NCBI GenBank assembly: GCA_965234475.1
Contig: OZ248397.1
Span: 806,001-870,000 of the forward strand
Direction: 5' to 3'
Length of the DNA: 64,000 nucleotides
Source of the DNA: Methylopumilus sp947499625
GTDB taxonomy: Bacteria > Pseudomonadota > Gammaproteobacteria > Burkholderiales > Methylophilaceae
Position numbers and translations under genes: made by a program. The notes beneath the pieces were generated by a model that worked only from the letters and a program-made list of their open reading frames with translations, was not told where the DNA came from and ran no database searches. Positions 26,365-35,264 of this stretch are shown in pieces. Position 1 is the stretch's first letter, and each line of letters opens with the position of its first letter.

Positions 26365-27522
26365 TTACCTCAATTTAGCATTAAATGTATCTGGATGCTT
26401 TGGATCAAACACTTCATTAGACCAAAGTAAAACAATCACCTCTTCAATTCCTATATTAGTAATATCGTGTGCCCAGCCAGGAACGGTCTCTACCACTTCG
26501 TTTTTTTTATCTGAAATTACATACTCATAAGTATGCCCATTTTGTATATTCAAAAATTTAAAAAGGGCCTGCCCTTTAACAACTAAAAATTTCTCACTTT
26601 TACTATGATGATAATGCCCACCTCTAGTGGCGCCAGGAAGGACTGTAAGATATGAGAATTGCCCAGAATCTAATGTTTTGACAAATTCTACGAACTTACC
26701 GCGCGAATCATTTTCTTGAGTCAATTTGTAAGTAAAATTATTTGCGGGTAGGTAGCTAACATATGTTGCATAAAGTGCCCGCATCAAACCCTTGCCAACC
26801 TGTCCAATCTTTAAATTATCACGACTGTTTTTAAAAGAGTTGATCGTATCAGCCAATTCACCCAATGAAATTCTAAACTCTTTACTTACTTTGCTAAAAG
26901 TATATCCTTCAGATGTTATAAATTTTAAATTTTGAGAATTTACATCAACTTTATTCTGAATAATCTCTAAAAAGCACTCTATCAAATCATCAATATATAC
27001 TAGCGTAATTATTGCATTTGAATCATTCACAACAATAGGCATATTGTTAGCGATATTATGACAGAATGTTGCTACGACGGAATTGTAATTAGGCCTACAC
27101 CATTTGCCAAATATATTAGGCAATCGAAAAACATACACAGGAATACTCTGATTAATATTTAGTCTAAATATTTTATTTTCACCTTCTTTTTTACTTAAGC
27201 CATAAGGGTTACTTTCGTTAGCTTGTTCGGATGAGGTGTAAATAAGGACGATCTTACGTCCATTTATTTCAGATGCTTTAGCAATTGCTTCACAAATAGC
27301 ATGGGTTAAATTTACATTGTCACAGGTAAAATCATCTAGATTATTTGGCCGATTAACACCAGCCAAATGAAATACAAAATCAATGTCTTCTAACAGTTTT
27401 GGTAATGAATCTAGGCGATCTTCTCTAGTAAAGACATCTACCTGAATATTTTCAAGCTCAGACAAATGCTGTCGTAAGTTTTTTCCAATAAACCCATTTG
27501 CTCCAGTAATTAATACACGCAT
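26365..27522 (-). CDS. fnlB: bifunctional reductase/epimerase of UDP-L-FucNAc synthesis (FnlB/WbjC/CapF)
   Basis: 385 residues with two domains. Residues 1-250 are an SDR domain with TGANGFIGKNL at the start, an IYTSSEQ segment and YGLSKKEGE as the YxxxK site. Residues 270-385 are a cupin with GGHYHHSKSEKFLVVKG, which carries the metal-binding histidines. This SDR-plus-cupin structure is diagnostic of CapF/WbjC, which epimerises C3 and then reduces the 4-keto sugar. It lies five bases from fnlC and three from fnlA. Confidence 0.92.
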   Translation of the reverse strand: MRVLITGANGFIGKNLRQHLSELENIQVDVFTREDRLDSLPKLLEDIDFVFHLAGVNRPNNLDDFTCDNVNLTHAICEAIAKASEINGRKIVLIYTSSEQANESNPYGLSKKEGENKIFRLNINQSIPVYVFRLPNIFGKWCRPNYNSVVATFCHNIANNMPIVVNDSNAIITLVYIDDLIECFLEIIQNKVDVNSQNLKFITSEGYTFSKVSKEFRISLGELADTINSFKNSRDNLKIGQVGKGLMRALYATYVSYLPANNFTYKLTQENDSRGKFVEFVKTLDSGQFSYLTVLPGATRGGHYHHSKSEKFLVVKGQALFKFLNIQNGHTYEYVISDKKNEVVETVPGWAHDITNIGIEEVIVLLWSNEVFDPKHPDTFNAKLR

Positions 27523-27525
27523 AAA

Positions 27526-28554
27526 TTATTCTTCAGTATTTATTGGCTCGCCGCGAATGATAGATTGCATAAAGCTTAATTTCATAAGCAATTCTTTTGT
27601 CTCTAGCATATTTAATTGGTAAGTATTGTGTGAGTTGTAGTCTGAGGCTTTGGAGATTTGAATTTCTCCTTGATCCATAAACTTATTGTAATTTAAATCT
27701 CGTAAATCTGGCGGCACTCTATAATAATTACCCAAATCTTCTGCTGCTGCCATCTCCTCTCGGCTCAACAAGACCTCAAATAACTTCTCTCCATGGCGAG
27801 TTCCAATTACTTTTGTTGCATGATTAACAGCGCCCATTAGGTTAGTTAAGGCTTGAATCAAAATTTCTATTGAAGTTGCTGGTGCTTTCTGAACAAAAAT
27901 ATCTCCTGACTTACCATGCTTGAATGCATATAGAACTAAATCTACTGCATCATCAAGACTCATCATAAATCTTGTCATAGAAGCATCTGTAATAGTTAGA
28001 GGCTTTTTATCGAGTATCTGTTTCACAAACATAGGGATAACTGAACCGCGAGATGCCATAACATTGCCATAACGAGTAACGCAAATACTAGTTGCTCCAC
28101 TTTCTCTTGATTTAGCAACCGCTACTTTTTCCATCATTGCTTTAGAAATACCCATTGCATTGATTGGATATACTGCTTTATCTGTGCTCAAACAGATAAC
28201 TCGCTGAACACCGAGACTAATAGCTGCCTCTAAAACATTTTCTGTCCCCAGTATGTTTGTTTTTACTGCTTGCAAAGGATAAAACTCACAGGATGGAACT
28301 TGCTTGAGTGCAGCTGCATGAAATACAAAATCCACCTCACGCATAGCGGAGCGAACACTATCTATATCTCTTACATCCCCTACATAAAACTTTAGTTTAG
28401 GATTGTTATATTTTTTGCGCATATCGTCTTGTTTTTTTTCATCACGACTAAAAATTCGAATTTCAGCAATTTTAGAATCTAAAAAACGATGAAGAACAGC
28501 ATTCCCAAAGGAGCCAGTACCACCAGTAATCAACAATTTTTTATTATCAGTCAT
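27526..28554 (-). CDS. fnlA: UDP-GlcNAc C5-epimerase/4,6-dehydratase (FnlA/WbjB/CapE)
   Basis: 342 residues of the inverting dehydratase group: TGGTGSFGNAV at residues 10-20, AAALKQVPSCE, a CLSTDKAVYPINAMG stretch with MxxxK in place of YxxxK (M-G-I-S-K), and a GTRHGEKLFE segment. It starts UDP-L-FucNAc synthesis by making a 4-keto-6-deoxy intermediate. It is a homologue of PseB, which is not seen elsewhere in this window, but the downstream fnlB-fnlC order favours the FucNAc role. Confidence 0.9.
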   Translation of the reverse strand: MTDNKKLLITGGTGSFGNAVLHRFLDSKIAEIRIFSRDEKKQDDMRKKYNNPKLKFYVGDVRDIDSVRSAMREVDFVFHAAALKQVPSCEFYPLQAVKTNILGTENVLEAAISLGVQRVICLSTDKAVYPINAMGISKAMMEKVAVAKSRESGATSICVTRYGNVMASRGSVIPMFVKQILDKKPLTITDASMTRFMMSLDDAVDLVLYAFKHGKSGDIFVQKAPATSIEILIQALTNLMGAVNHATKVIGTRHGEKLFEVLLSREEMAAAEDLGNYYRVPPDLRDLNYNKFMDQGEIQISKASDYNSHNTYQLNMLETKELLMKLSFMQSIIRGEPINTEE

Positions 28555-28717
28555 TAACTATTCCTTCTGCGTTGTAGCATCAAATTTATTTTAAAGAAAC
28601 TAAGCTGTATTAAACATCTAAATTTAAAAGTTAGCATCTATATTGATATGATAACTTTTTCTAAGGAACATGACAGAGTAAAATATAATTAGAGGTGAAG
28701 TGATTAATAATATTTCG

Positions 28718-29842
28718 TTAACCTAAGTTACTTTTATTTCTATTTAACTTCTTTTGCCCGTTAGGAAGGATTACATAGAGTGCGCCATAAAAAGTCATAA
28801 ATAAAATAATCGTAATCCAGATAAAAAGTGATTTATGGTAAACCCAAGGAATGACAAGCAAAGGAAATATCCATAATCCGCTTAATGTTAAAGTTACGAG
28901 TGCATTTGCTATTTTTTTATGGTTTGGCTGAAGTTTAAAAAAGTGAAAAAGTTTAAGATGCAGATGAGCTGTGTCTGGATTAAAGATGGAAACGCCACTA
29001 AGGAGTCGACGCAATATACTAAAAATAACTTCAGTAACTGGATATATAAGAATAAGTATAGCCCCCCAAGGAGATATTTCAGGGTGACGGCCAAAAAGAA
29101 TAATGGTGAGCATGCTTGTGATTAAGCCTAGACTATAAGCGCCTAAGTCTCCTAAAAAAATAAGGCCCTTAGGATAATTTAATAACATAAAAGGAATAAA
29201 AAGAAGTATTATGTTAAAAATTAAAGATAACATGACAGTATCAGCTGTTTTGTAACTTAAAAATAAAAGCGCGCCTAAGATTGATAAGGCTACCGCACCG
29301 CATAGTCCATTCACACCATCAATTAAATTCATGCCATTAGCAATAGCTGCCATACTTAAAATATAGAACGCACTGACACCGCCTTGAAGAGAAATTAACG
29401 CTCCTATAACAGGGACTTCGCTAATGTTAGGTAATGGTCCCACAAAATTAGCTCTAAATAGCCAGCCTACAAAAAGGAGCGCAAGCAATCTGATCGCAGG
29501 ATCTACATTATGAAAAATATCCTCTTTTAACCCAATAATTAAAATAGGAGTAAGGCACAAAAGAATTAATTTTAATAAAAGAATATTTTCAGTCGGTTCA
29601 CAATAAATCACGAACCCTATAAGAGATGAAATAAAAATGAACCCACCTAATCGCGGAGTTTCATTGAGATGAATCCGCTGAATCGCTTGATAAGTTTTGA
29701 GGCCTAATTTTTGATGAAACTTTTTATGCCAAGCATAAGCGACTAAAATATTTAAAAAAAGAGATAACCCCATAAAGATGAGAACATCCCCATTAAACCA
29801 CTCCATACTATTAAAATTCATAAGATCATATCCAAAAATCAC
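28718..29842 (-). CDS. undecaprenyl-phosphate N-acetylhexosamine-1-phosphate transferase (WecA/WbpL-like)
   Basis: 374 residues with about ten membrane helices. The MraY/WecA signatures are present: a NETPRLGG loop near residue 55, a MNLIDGVNGLCG loop, and FLGDLGAYSLG. The enzyme transfers a sugar-1-phosphate from UDP-sugar to undecaprenyl phosphate, the first committed step of O-antigen assembly. Next to fnlABC it is a good candidate to start repeats on FucNAc, QuiNAc or GlcNAc like WbpL. An inner ATG at 29821 is an equally good start. About 160 bases separate it from fnlA downstream. Confidence 0.87.
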   Translation of the reverse strand: MIFGYDLMNFNSMEWFNGDVLIFMGLSLFLNILVAYAWHKKFHQKLGLKTYQAIQRIHLNETPRLGGFIFISSLIGFVIYCEPTENILLLKLILLCLTPILIIGLKEDIFHNVDPAIRLLALLFVGWLFRANFVGPLPNISEVPVIGALISLQGGVSAFYILSMAAIANGMNLIDGVNGLCGAVALSILGALLFLSYKTADTVMLSLIFNIILLFIPFMLLNYPKGLIFLGDLGAYSLGLITSMLTIILFGRHPEISPWGAILILIYPVTEVIFSILRRLLSGVSIFNPDTAHLHLKLFHFFKLQPNHKKIANALVTLTLSGLWIFPLLVIPWVYHKSLFIWITIILFMTFYGALYVILPNGQKKLNRNKSNLG

Positions 29843-29853
29843 ATTTATTATTT

Positions 29854-30408
29854 CTAAGGGAAGAATGGGCTTGATTCAAGACTTTTACCCAAAAGATCTT
29901 TAGGTAATAGTTCAATCTTTAAGCCTTTGGGCCATTGAATATTTAAAGTGGCATCATTCCATAAAATACAATGTTCACTCTGAGGGTGATAAAAATGAGT
30001 GGTCTTATAAAGAAATTCTGAAGTGTGTGAGAGTGTTAAAAAACCGTGCGCAAACCCTTCAGGAATATAAAGTTGCTTTTTATTATCACCCGATAAAATT
30101 TCGGCAATATATTGCCCACACGAAGGGGATGATTCTCTTATATCGATTGCAATATCTAACACTTCACCTTGAATGACTCGTATTAATTTACCTTGTGCAT
30201 AAGGTGGCAATTGATAATGAAAGCCTCTAAATACACCCTGAAATGATTTTGAATGATTATCTTGAACAAACGAAACATTCAATGAGGTTTCTTTTCTAAA
30301 AACATCTTCTCTAAAACTTTCAAAAAAAAAGCCGCGTGCATCTTCAAATACTCGGGGCTCAATTAAAAGCACATCAGGAATCTTTAAAGGGGTTACCTTC
30401 ATATTCAA
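29854..30408 (-). CDS. rfbC: dTDP-4-dehydrorhamnose 3,5-epimerase
   Basis: 184 residues, the usual length. It starts with DVLLIEPRVFEDARGFFFE, and contains VQDNHSKS, FRGFHYQ with the catalytic His, and PEGFAHGFL. RfbC converts dTDP-4-keto-6-deoxyglucose to dTDP-4-keto-rhamnose. It is the last of four rfb genes in the order rfbB-D-A-C and overlaps rfbA by four bases. Confidence 0.95.
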   Translation of the reverse strand: MNMKVTPLKIPDVLLIEPRVFEDARGFFFESFREDVFRKETSLNVSFVQDNHSKSFQGVFRGFHYQLPPYAQGKLIRVIQGEVLDIAIDIRESSPSCGQYIAEILSGDNKKQLYIPEGFAHGFLTLSHTSEFLYKTTHFYHPQSEHCILWNDATLNIQWPKGLKIELLPKDLLGKSLESSPFFP

Positions 30409-31301
30409 ATAATTTTTTCTTGTAAGATACGTTGTAAATATTGACCATAGTCACTCTTAAGTAAGAGGGCTGCTAAGTCTTCAAATTGGGATGCAGTAAT
30501 CCATTGTTGGCGATAAGCAATTTCTTCAGGGCACGCCACTTTTAAACCCTGGCGACTCTCGAGTGTGGCAATAAATTGACTCGCTTCAAGAAGCGATTCA
30601 TGAGTACCTGTATCTAACCACGCATAGCCTCGACCCATCACTTCAACATGTAATTTATTTTTATTTAAGTAAAGTTGATTAAGATCGGTGATTTCAAGCT
30701 CCCCTCTTTTGGATGGCTTTAAACTTTTTGCCATGTCGACTGCATCTTCATCATAAAAATAAAGGCCTGTCACCGCATAATTTGATTTAGGTTTTAGTGG
30801 TTTTTCTTCCAAAGAAATGACTTGATTCTCCCCATCAAATTCAGCGACACCATAACGCTCAGGATCTTGGACATGGTAGGTAAAAATCGTAGCGCCATCT
30901 TCCCGATGTTTTGCGTTTAAAAGAAGTTGACTAAAGTCATGGCCATAAAAAATATTGTCGCCCAAAACTAAAGTGGAAAGATGGTTGCCTATAAACGATT
31001 CACCTAAGATAAAGGCTTGCGCTAAACCATCAGGAGACTTTTGCACGCAATATTGAATATTAATCCCCCACTGGCTCCCATCTTTCAATAAAGCCTCAAA
31101 ACGTGACGTGTCTTCTGGTGTTGAAATTAATAAAATATCTCTAATGCCTGCCAGCATTAAAGTACTTAAAGAATAATAAATCATGGGCTTATCATAAATG
31201 GGCAATAATTGTTTAGAGATTGCTTGCGTCACAGGATAGAGACGGGTACCTGAGCCCCCTGCTAGAATCAAACCTTTTCTATTGTTTTTAATTTGCGTCA
31301 T
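30405..31301 (-). CDS. rfbA: glucose-1-phosphate thymidylyltransferase
   Basis: 298 residues. The nucleotidyltransferase signature GGSGTRLYPVT is near residue 16, then KPMIYYSLSTLMLAGI, GDNIFYG and WLDTGTH. RfbA makes dTDP-glucose from dTTP and glucose-1-phosphate, the first step of the rhamnose pathway. It directly abuts rfbD and overlaps rfbC by four bases, so the pathway genes are coupled. Confidence 0.95.
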   Translation of the reverse strand: MTQIKNNRKGLILAGGSGTRLYPVTQAISKQLLPIYDKPMIYYSLSTLMLAGIRDILLISTPEDTSRFEALLKDGSQWGINIQYCVQKSPDGLAQAFILGESFIGNHLSTLVLGDNIFYGHDFSQLLLNAKHREDGATIFTYHVQDPERYGVAEFDGENQVISLEEKPLKPKSNYAVTGLYFYDEDAVDMAKSLKPSKRGELEITDLNQLYLNKNKLHVEVMGRGYAWLDTGTHESLLEASQFIATLESRQGLKVACPEEIAYRQQWITASQFEDLAALLLKSDYGQYLQRILQEKII

Positions 31302-32186
31302 TTAATGAATGATTACTTTTAAAACCTTTTTAACTTCTTCTTCCCAATGAGGCAATTCTAGCATGAAGTTCTTTGTAATTTTATCTGTGTAAAGCCTAGA
31401 ATTCATTGGACGTTGAGCTAGGGTTGGATATAAATCACTTGAAATCGGTTTAATATCTTTAGATGTCATGGTCGTTTTAAGTCCTAGACGCATCGCCTCA
31501 TCAACGATGAAGCATGCATAATTAAACCAATTGGTATCACCACTTGATGCCACATGGTAGGTGCCAAAATCTTTGAAATTAGTATTTTTCAGAATAGTTT
31601 TGACTATTTTGTAAGTTACGTTGGCTAATACATCGCTTGAAGTGGGCGTGCCCTTTTGGTCGCTCACAACATTTAAAGAAGATTTTTCTTGGGAAAGTTT
31701 AAGTATGGTTTTTAAAAAGTTTTGCCCATGGGAACTCAACACCCAGCTTGTTCTTAAAATGATATGTTTCTTGTGTTGACGAACGGCCTCTTCACCCTCC
31801 CATTTTGTTCGGCCATAAACTGATTGGGGGTTGGTTTGATCGGTTTCTAGATAGGGTTCATTTTTTAAACCGTCAAATACGTAATCTGTTGAAAAATGAA
31901 TGAAAGGAATATTAAGTTCGAATGCTTTTTCAGCAAATACTTGAGGTGCGACCGTATTGATTTGATGGGCTAATGATATTTCAGACTCAGCCTTATCAAC
32001 TTCCGTATAAGCTGCTGGATTGATAATGATGTCGGGCTTGTTTTTATCAATAAAAGTTTTAATCGCATCAGTGTTTGCTAGATCAAGCTCATGGCGACCA
32101 CTTGCAATAACTTCTCCCAATGACATCAATTTTTTGTGTAACGCAAATCCCACTTGACCATCTTTACCCGTGAGCAAGATTTTCAT
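31302..32186 (-). CDS. rfbD: dTDP-4-dehydrorhamnose reductase
   Basis: 294-residue SDR: TGKDGQVGFAL at residues 6-16, a NPAAYTEVDKAE segment, FSTDYVFDG, and YGRTKWEGE as the YxxxK motif. RfbD reduces dTDP-4-keto-L-rhamnose to dTDP-L-rhamnose with NADPH. It overlaps rfbB by four bases and directly abuts rfbA. Confidence 0.95.
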   Translation of the reverse strand: MKILLTGKDGQVGFALHKKLMSLGEVIASGRHELDLANTDAIKTFIDKNKPDIIINPAAYTEVDKAESEISLAHQINTVAPQVFAEKAFELNIPFIHFSTDYVFDGLKNEPYLETDQTNPQSVYGRTKWEGEEAVRQHKKHIILRTSWVLSSHGQNFLKTILKLSQEKSSLNVVSDQKGTPTSSDVLANVTYKIVKTILKNTNFKDFGTYHVASSGDTNWFNYACFIVDEAMRLGLKTTMTSKDIKPISSDLYPTLAQRPMNSRLYTDKITKNFMLELPHWEEEVKKVLKVIIH

Positions 32187-33241
32187 GAGTACTGCTTTTG
32201 AACCCAGTGTTGATATTCACCCGACACCACATGATTGACCCATGTTTCATTTTCTAAAAACCAAAGAACTGTTTTACGAAGTCCCGTTTCAAAAGTTTCC
32301 TGAGGCCTCCAACCGAGTTCGCGCTCTAATCTCGAAGCATCAATGGCATAACGTCTATCATGACCCGGCCTATCTTTCACATAGGTGATCTGATTTTCGT
32401 ACTTTGAGCCATCCACTTTAGGTCTTAATTCATCTAAGATAGCGCATAAAATCCTCACGACCTCAATATTAGACTTCTCATTCCAACCACCCACGTTATA
32501 AGTATCACCAATTTTCCCTTGTTTTAAAACTTCACGGATGGCACTGCAATGATCTTTTACATAAAGCCAATCACGAATCTGCTGACCATCGCCATAAATA
32601 GGAAGCGGCTTACCATTCAATGCATTTAAGATACATAAAGGGATTAATTTTTCTGGAAAATGATAAGGTCCATAGTTATTTGAGCAATTCGTCGTTAAGA
32701 CAGGGAGTCCATAGGTATGAAACCAAGCTCTGACTAAATGATCGCTTGCAGCCTTACTTGCGCTGTAAGGGCTATTAGGTTCATAAGGATGATTTTCAGT
32801 AAAGGCGGAAGCTTTGTCGTCTAACGAACCATAAACTTCATCGGTCGATACATGCAAGAATCTAAATGCTTTTTTTGTCGCTTCATCAAGGTCATTCCAA
32901 TAACTTCTCACCGATTCAAGAAGATTATACGTACCAACGATATTGGTTTCGATAAAATCAGCTGGTCCATGAATCGAACGATCCACATGGCTCTCCGCCG
33001 CAAAATTCACGACCGCCCTCACCTGATATTTTTTTAAGAGTTCTGAGATAAGCGCCCTATCGCTAATATTGCCCTGAATAAAATGATGACGGGGGTTACC
33101 ATCTAAAGTTGATAGGTTCTCGAGATTGCCAGCATAGGTAAGTAAGTCAAAAGATACGAGATCTTCTGTCAATTGGTCACACCAATCCAACACGAAGTTC
33201 GATCCAATAAAGCCCGCAGCACCGGTCACAAGAATAGTCAT
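32183..33241 (-). CDS. rfbB: dTDP-glucose 4,6-dehydratase
   Basis: About 352 residues from the ATG at 33241. In-frame starts at 33250 and 33268 would add a non-conserved leader; GAGGGC lies just before the chosen ATG. Motifs are VTGAAGFIGSNFV, FAAESHVDRS, a STDEVYGS segment and YSASKAASD. It opens the dTDP-L-rhamnose pathway by making dTDP-4-keto-6-deoxyglucose. First gene of the rfb operon; a divergent promoter region of about 125 bases separates it from the ligase gene. Confidence 0.95.
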   Translation of the reverse strand: MTILVTGAAGFIGSNFVLDWCDQLTEDLVSFDLLTYAGNLENLSTLDGNPRHHFIQGNISDRALISELLKKYQVRAVVNFAAESHVDRSIHGPADFIETNIVGTYNLLESVRSYWNDLDEATKKAFRFLHVSTDEVYGSLDDKASAFTENHPYEPNSPYSASKAASDHLVRAWFHTYGLPVLTTNCSNNYGPYHFPEKLIPLCILNALNGKPLPIYGDGQQIRDWLYVKDHCSAIREVLKQGKIGDTYNVGGWNEKSNIEVVRILCAILDELRPKVDGSKYENQITYVKDRPGHDRRYAIDASRLERELGWRPQETFETGLRKTVLWFLENETWVNHVVSGEYQHWVQKQYS

Positions 33242-33366
33242 TGCCCTCATTTTACCATCAAGACTCAAGGGTCAGGTCTTTAGGGTTTTTATTTATTGCA
33301 GTTTGAGTTAAATAATTATTTGTGAAAAATATTTTGATATGAAGATTTATCTTTAAAGTCTAGTTT

Positions 33367-34674
33367 ATGCATAAATATTCAATCAGAAGTAAAATAACAA
33401 CTTTAAAATCTCTCTTAAATAACGAGCTCGATACGATGCGCACAAAAAATATACTAGGAGTCCTTGATTTATTCATGCTAAGCCTCATGATCGTGAGCTT
33501 ACCTAGCGTTGAAGCGCCTAAAAATATTTTTTTAGTACTGTACTTGGTCGCTCGCATCCTCACAGAATTTTTAACATTTAATCAAAAGAAGTTTCATTGG
33601 TCTAATTGGGATAGCATGTTCCTCACTATTGTAGTCTCCGCATTGTTGAGTACAATTTTTGCGGGCATGCCGCATTTAGAAGAATGGAGGGGTTACAAGG
33701 TGCTACTGACTGCGATATTGACGGGGTGGCTCTTAAGTCGGGCTAGGTACACAAAAGAACATTACCAATTTCTTTTTAAGCTCATCATCTTGAGCACACT
33801 TCCTCCTCTCATTTGGGGGCTTTATGAATATTTAGTGATTCACTCAAGAGTAACTTTAGAAATTCATTCTGTGGGTCACGTCAACCACTCCGCAATCTAT
33901 TTGGTCATGATTTTTGGAGCGGCCCTGGGTTGGTTTTTAAGTACACTCAATATAAAAAAAGAAACGTTACAAAAAAAATCCCAAACCATCATGCTTGGGA
34001 TGTTAAGTCTTCTATTTTTTATAAGTTTAATTATTGGGATGTCGAGGGGTGCTTTTGGTATCGGGGTCATATTAGGCTTGTCTCTTTTAATTTTATTAGG
34101 AAAAAATAAAAAAAATAGATTGATAGGCATCGCTAGTATCATCGGCATTCTTCTTCTTGCTATTTTCTTAAAAACAAATATTGTTCAAAAGCTAACCATC
34201 ACTAGTAAAGGTAATAATGTATTAGCCTATCGAGATCGCGTGTGGAATGTTTCTTTGGAAGCCTCTCGACACTCACCCCTATTAGGCATAGGAATGAGTA
34301 ACTTTCATTTTATTAGCTTGGATCAACTCAAACAATCCGTCGAAGGCAGAGGAGAAACATTTAATGCTGAGAAATATTATTTTCAGGGCCACTCACATAA
34401 TTTTTACTTATCAGCTCTTGTTGAGCGAGGCATTGTAGGGCTCATCGTGACTTTTATATTTATGTTGGCTTGGATGACATCGCTTATCAAAACCTTTGGG
34501 CGAGCAAAAAGATCAAGTGAAGAGACTTTTCTTTGGGCGGGATCTTTTAGTGCATGGTGGGCTACATTCGGTATTGGCTTGGTAAATACCACCTTCCATC
34601 ACGAACATGCCATTCTTGCGTGTCTATTTCTCGGGCTTTATATAAGCTACACAAGTGCCGTTAAGGAAGTTTAA
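33367..34674 (+). CDS. O-antigen ligase/polymerase-family membrane protein (WaaL/Wzy_C)
   Basis: 435 residues with about 11 predicted membrane helices. A long periplasmic loop near residues 280-350 includes YRDRVWNVSLEA, SPLLGIGMSNF and a GHSHNFYLSALVERG segment, whose histidines are conserved in the Wzy_C/WaaL superfamily. Such proteins ligate undecaprenyl-linked glycan to lipid A core or protein, or polymerise it. It lies divergent from rfbB and is followed by a strong terminator. Ligase and polymerase cannot be separated by sequence alone; the PilO/PglL protein-ligase type is also possible. Confidence 0.8.
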   Translation: MHKYSIRSKITTLKSLLNNELDTMRTKNILGVLDLFMLSLMIVSLPSVEAPKNIFLVLYLVARILTEFLTFNQKKFHWSNWDSMFLTIVVSALLSTIFAGMPHLEEWRGYKVLLTAILTGWLLSRARYTKEHYQFLFKLIILSTLPPLIWGLYEYLVIHSRVTLEIHSVGHVNHSAIYLVMIFGAALGWFLSTLNIKKETLQKKSQTIMLGMLSLLFFISLIIGMSRGAFGIGVILGLSLLILLGKNKKNRLIGIASIIGILLLAIFLKTNIVQKLTITSKGNNVLAYRDRVWNVSLEASRHSPLLGIGMSNFHFISLDQLKQSVEGRGETFNAEKYYFQGHSHNFYLSALVERGIVGLIVTFIFMLAWMTSLIKTFGRAKRSSEETFLWAGSFSAWWATFGIGLVNTTFHHEHAILACLFLGLYISYTSAVKEV

Positions 34675-34711
34675 AAATTTCTAAAAAAATTTAGGTATTA
34701 ATTTTTGATTT

Positions 34712-34742
34712 AAAAAAAGCTACTCATCGTAGTGGCTTTTTT
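34712..34742 (+). terminator. intrinsic terminator after the O-antigen-ligase-like gene
   Basis: GCTACT and AGTGGC arms around a CATCGT loop, flanked by seven A upstream and six T downstream. It is 38 bases after the ligase stop. Confidence 0.75.
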
Positions 34743-34766
34743 ATTGTCTGTTAGTTTTTGTGGGTA

Positions 34767-34792
34767 TAAAAAAACCACCTCTCGGTGGCTTC
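34767..34792 (-). terminator. orphan minus-strand terminator, probably the original ssrA terminator
   Basis: Read on the minus strand, GCCACC-GAGA-GGTGGT forms a tight hairpin followed by seven T. No minus-strand gene lies upstream of it between here and tmRNA. It sits about 18 bases from a copy of the tmRNA 3' end, the spacing expected for the tmRNA's own terminator. Confidence 0.7.
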
Positions 34793-34809
34793 TTACTCTA
34801 ACTAGTGAA

Positions 34810-34820
34810 TGGTGGAGCTG
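34810..34820. other. left attachment-site copy (duplicate of tmRNA 3' end)
   Basis: TGGTGGAGCTG is identical to 39490-39500, the reverse complement of the tmRNA 3' tail CAGCTCCACCA. The preceding 20 bases are also similar (13 of 20 by eye, sharing TTCTTA and ACTA). It marks the far edge of the 4.7-kb insert in ssrA. Confidence 0.65.
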
Positions 34821-34926
34821 CACAAAATGGGATAGTTATGTTTTCCCGAATTTAATCAATAAGTTGTGGGTTTTGAGAACCCCTCATACCCACAAAACTA
34901 CCCACAAAAATTTAAGGTGGGTTTTT

Positions 34927-35012
34927 GATGTCCTGCTCCAAATAATGAGAAGTATTGTAGCAGAGTTGATAAATAGTGGGGTTCTGTTGACTAATGGTTA
35001 CACTATAAATGG
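34927..35012 (+). repeat. dispersed direct repeat, copy B
   Basis: Second copy of the repeat at 17841-17925, same orientation, differing mainly by single-base substitutions in the first 60 bases. It lies inside the left end of the ssrA island. Together the copies could support deletion or exchange of the 17-kb segment between them. Confidence 0.75.
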
Positions 35013-35035
35013 GTCTTCGTGGGCGGAAATATTTT

Positions 35036-35060
35036 AAACGTCATTATGATCATGACGTTT
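35036..35060. terminator. hairpin with 9-base arms
   Basis: AAACGTCAT and ATGACGTTT separated by TATGATC, followed by only four T. It may be a weak bidirectional terminator insulating the island genes. Confidence 0.45.
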
Positions 35061-35264
35061 TAATGGATAAATTAGTTTATTTTTGTCAAAAGACAATAAA
35101 AAGGGGCTATTCTTAAATATATAAGATATTTGAAAATGAACTTGCCGCAATAGCGGATAATGGACGTAAATATTTTAAGAAAATTTTGATGCACAAGTTC
35201 TAATCAGAAAATGTCTTGAGTTCTTAACACTCTCAATATAGCATTTAATTCTTAAGGTTTTTTT

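Larger units (their letters stand above)
34758..34909. repeat. four copies of ACCCACAA around the left att copy
   Basis: Two copies lie in direct orientation at 34888-34895 and 34900-34907, 12 bases apart, both extended to ACCCACAAAA. Two inverted copies (TTGTGGGT) lie at 34758-34765 and 34864-34871. The block brackets the 11-base copy of the tmRNA tail. Clusters of short repeats beside an att core are typical arm sites of tyrosine integrases, though no integrase gene is present. Confidence 0.5.
34821..35264. other. gene-free left end of the ssrA island
   Basis: About 440 bases without a credible gene. It holds three ACCCACAA-type repeats, dispersed repeat copy B (34927-35012) and a hairpin at 35036-35060. 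An open frame of 101 codons crosses it, but its product follows the repeats and terminators and resembles no protein, so I do not call it. Confidence 0.6.

Noticed and set aside
34732..35037. Open frame of 101 codons on the plus strand
   Set aside because: It crosses two terminators, the att copy and the dispersed repeat, and its product has no domain character. The reading frame is accidental.
35022..35180. Two copies of an AAATATTTTAA-containing stretch near 35027 and 35167
   Set aside because: Short and AT-only; expected by chance at this composition.
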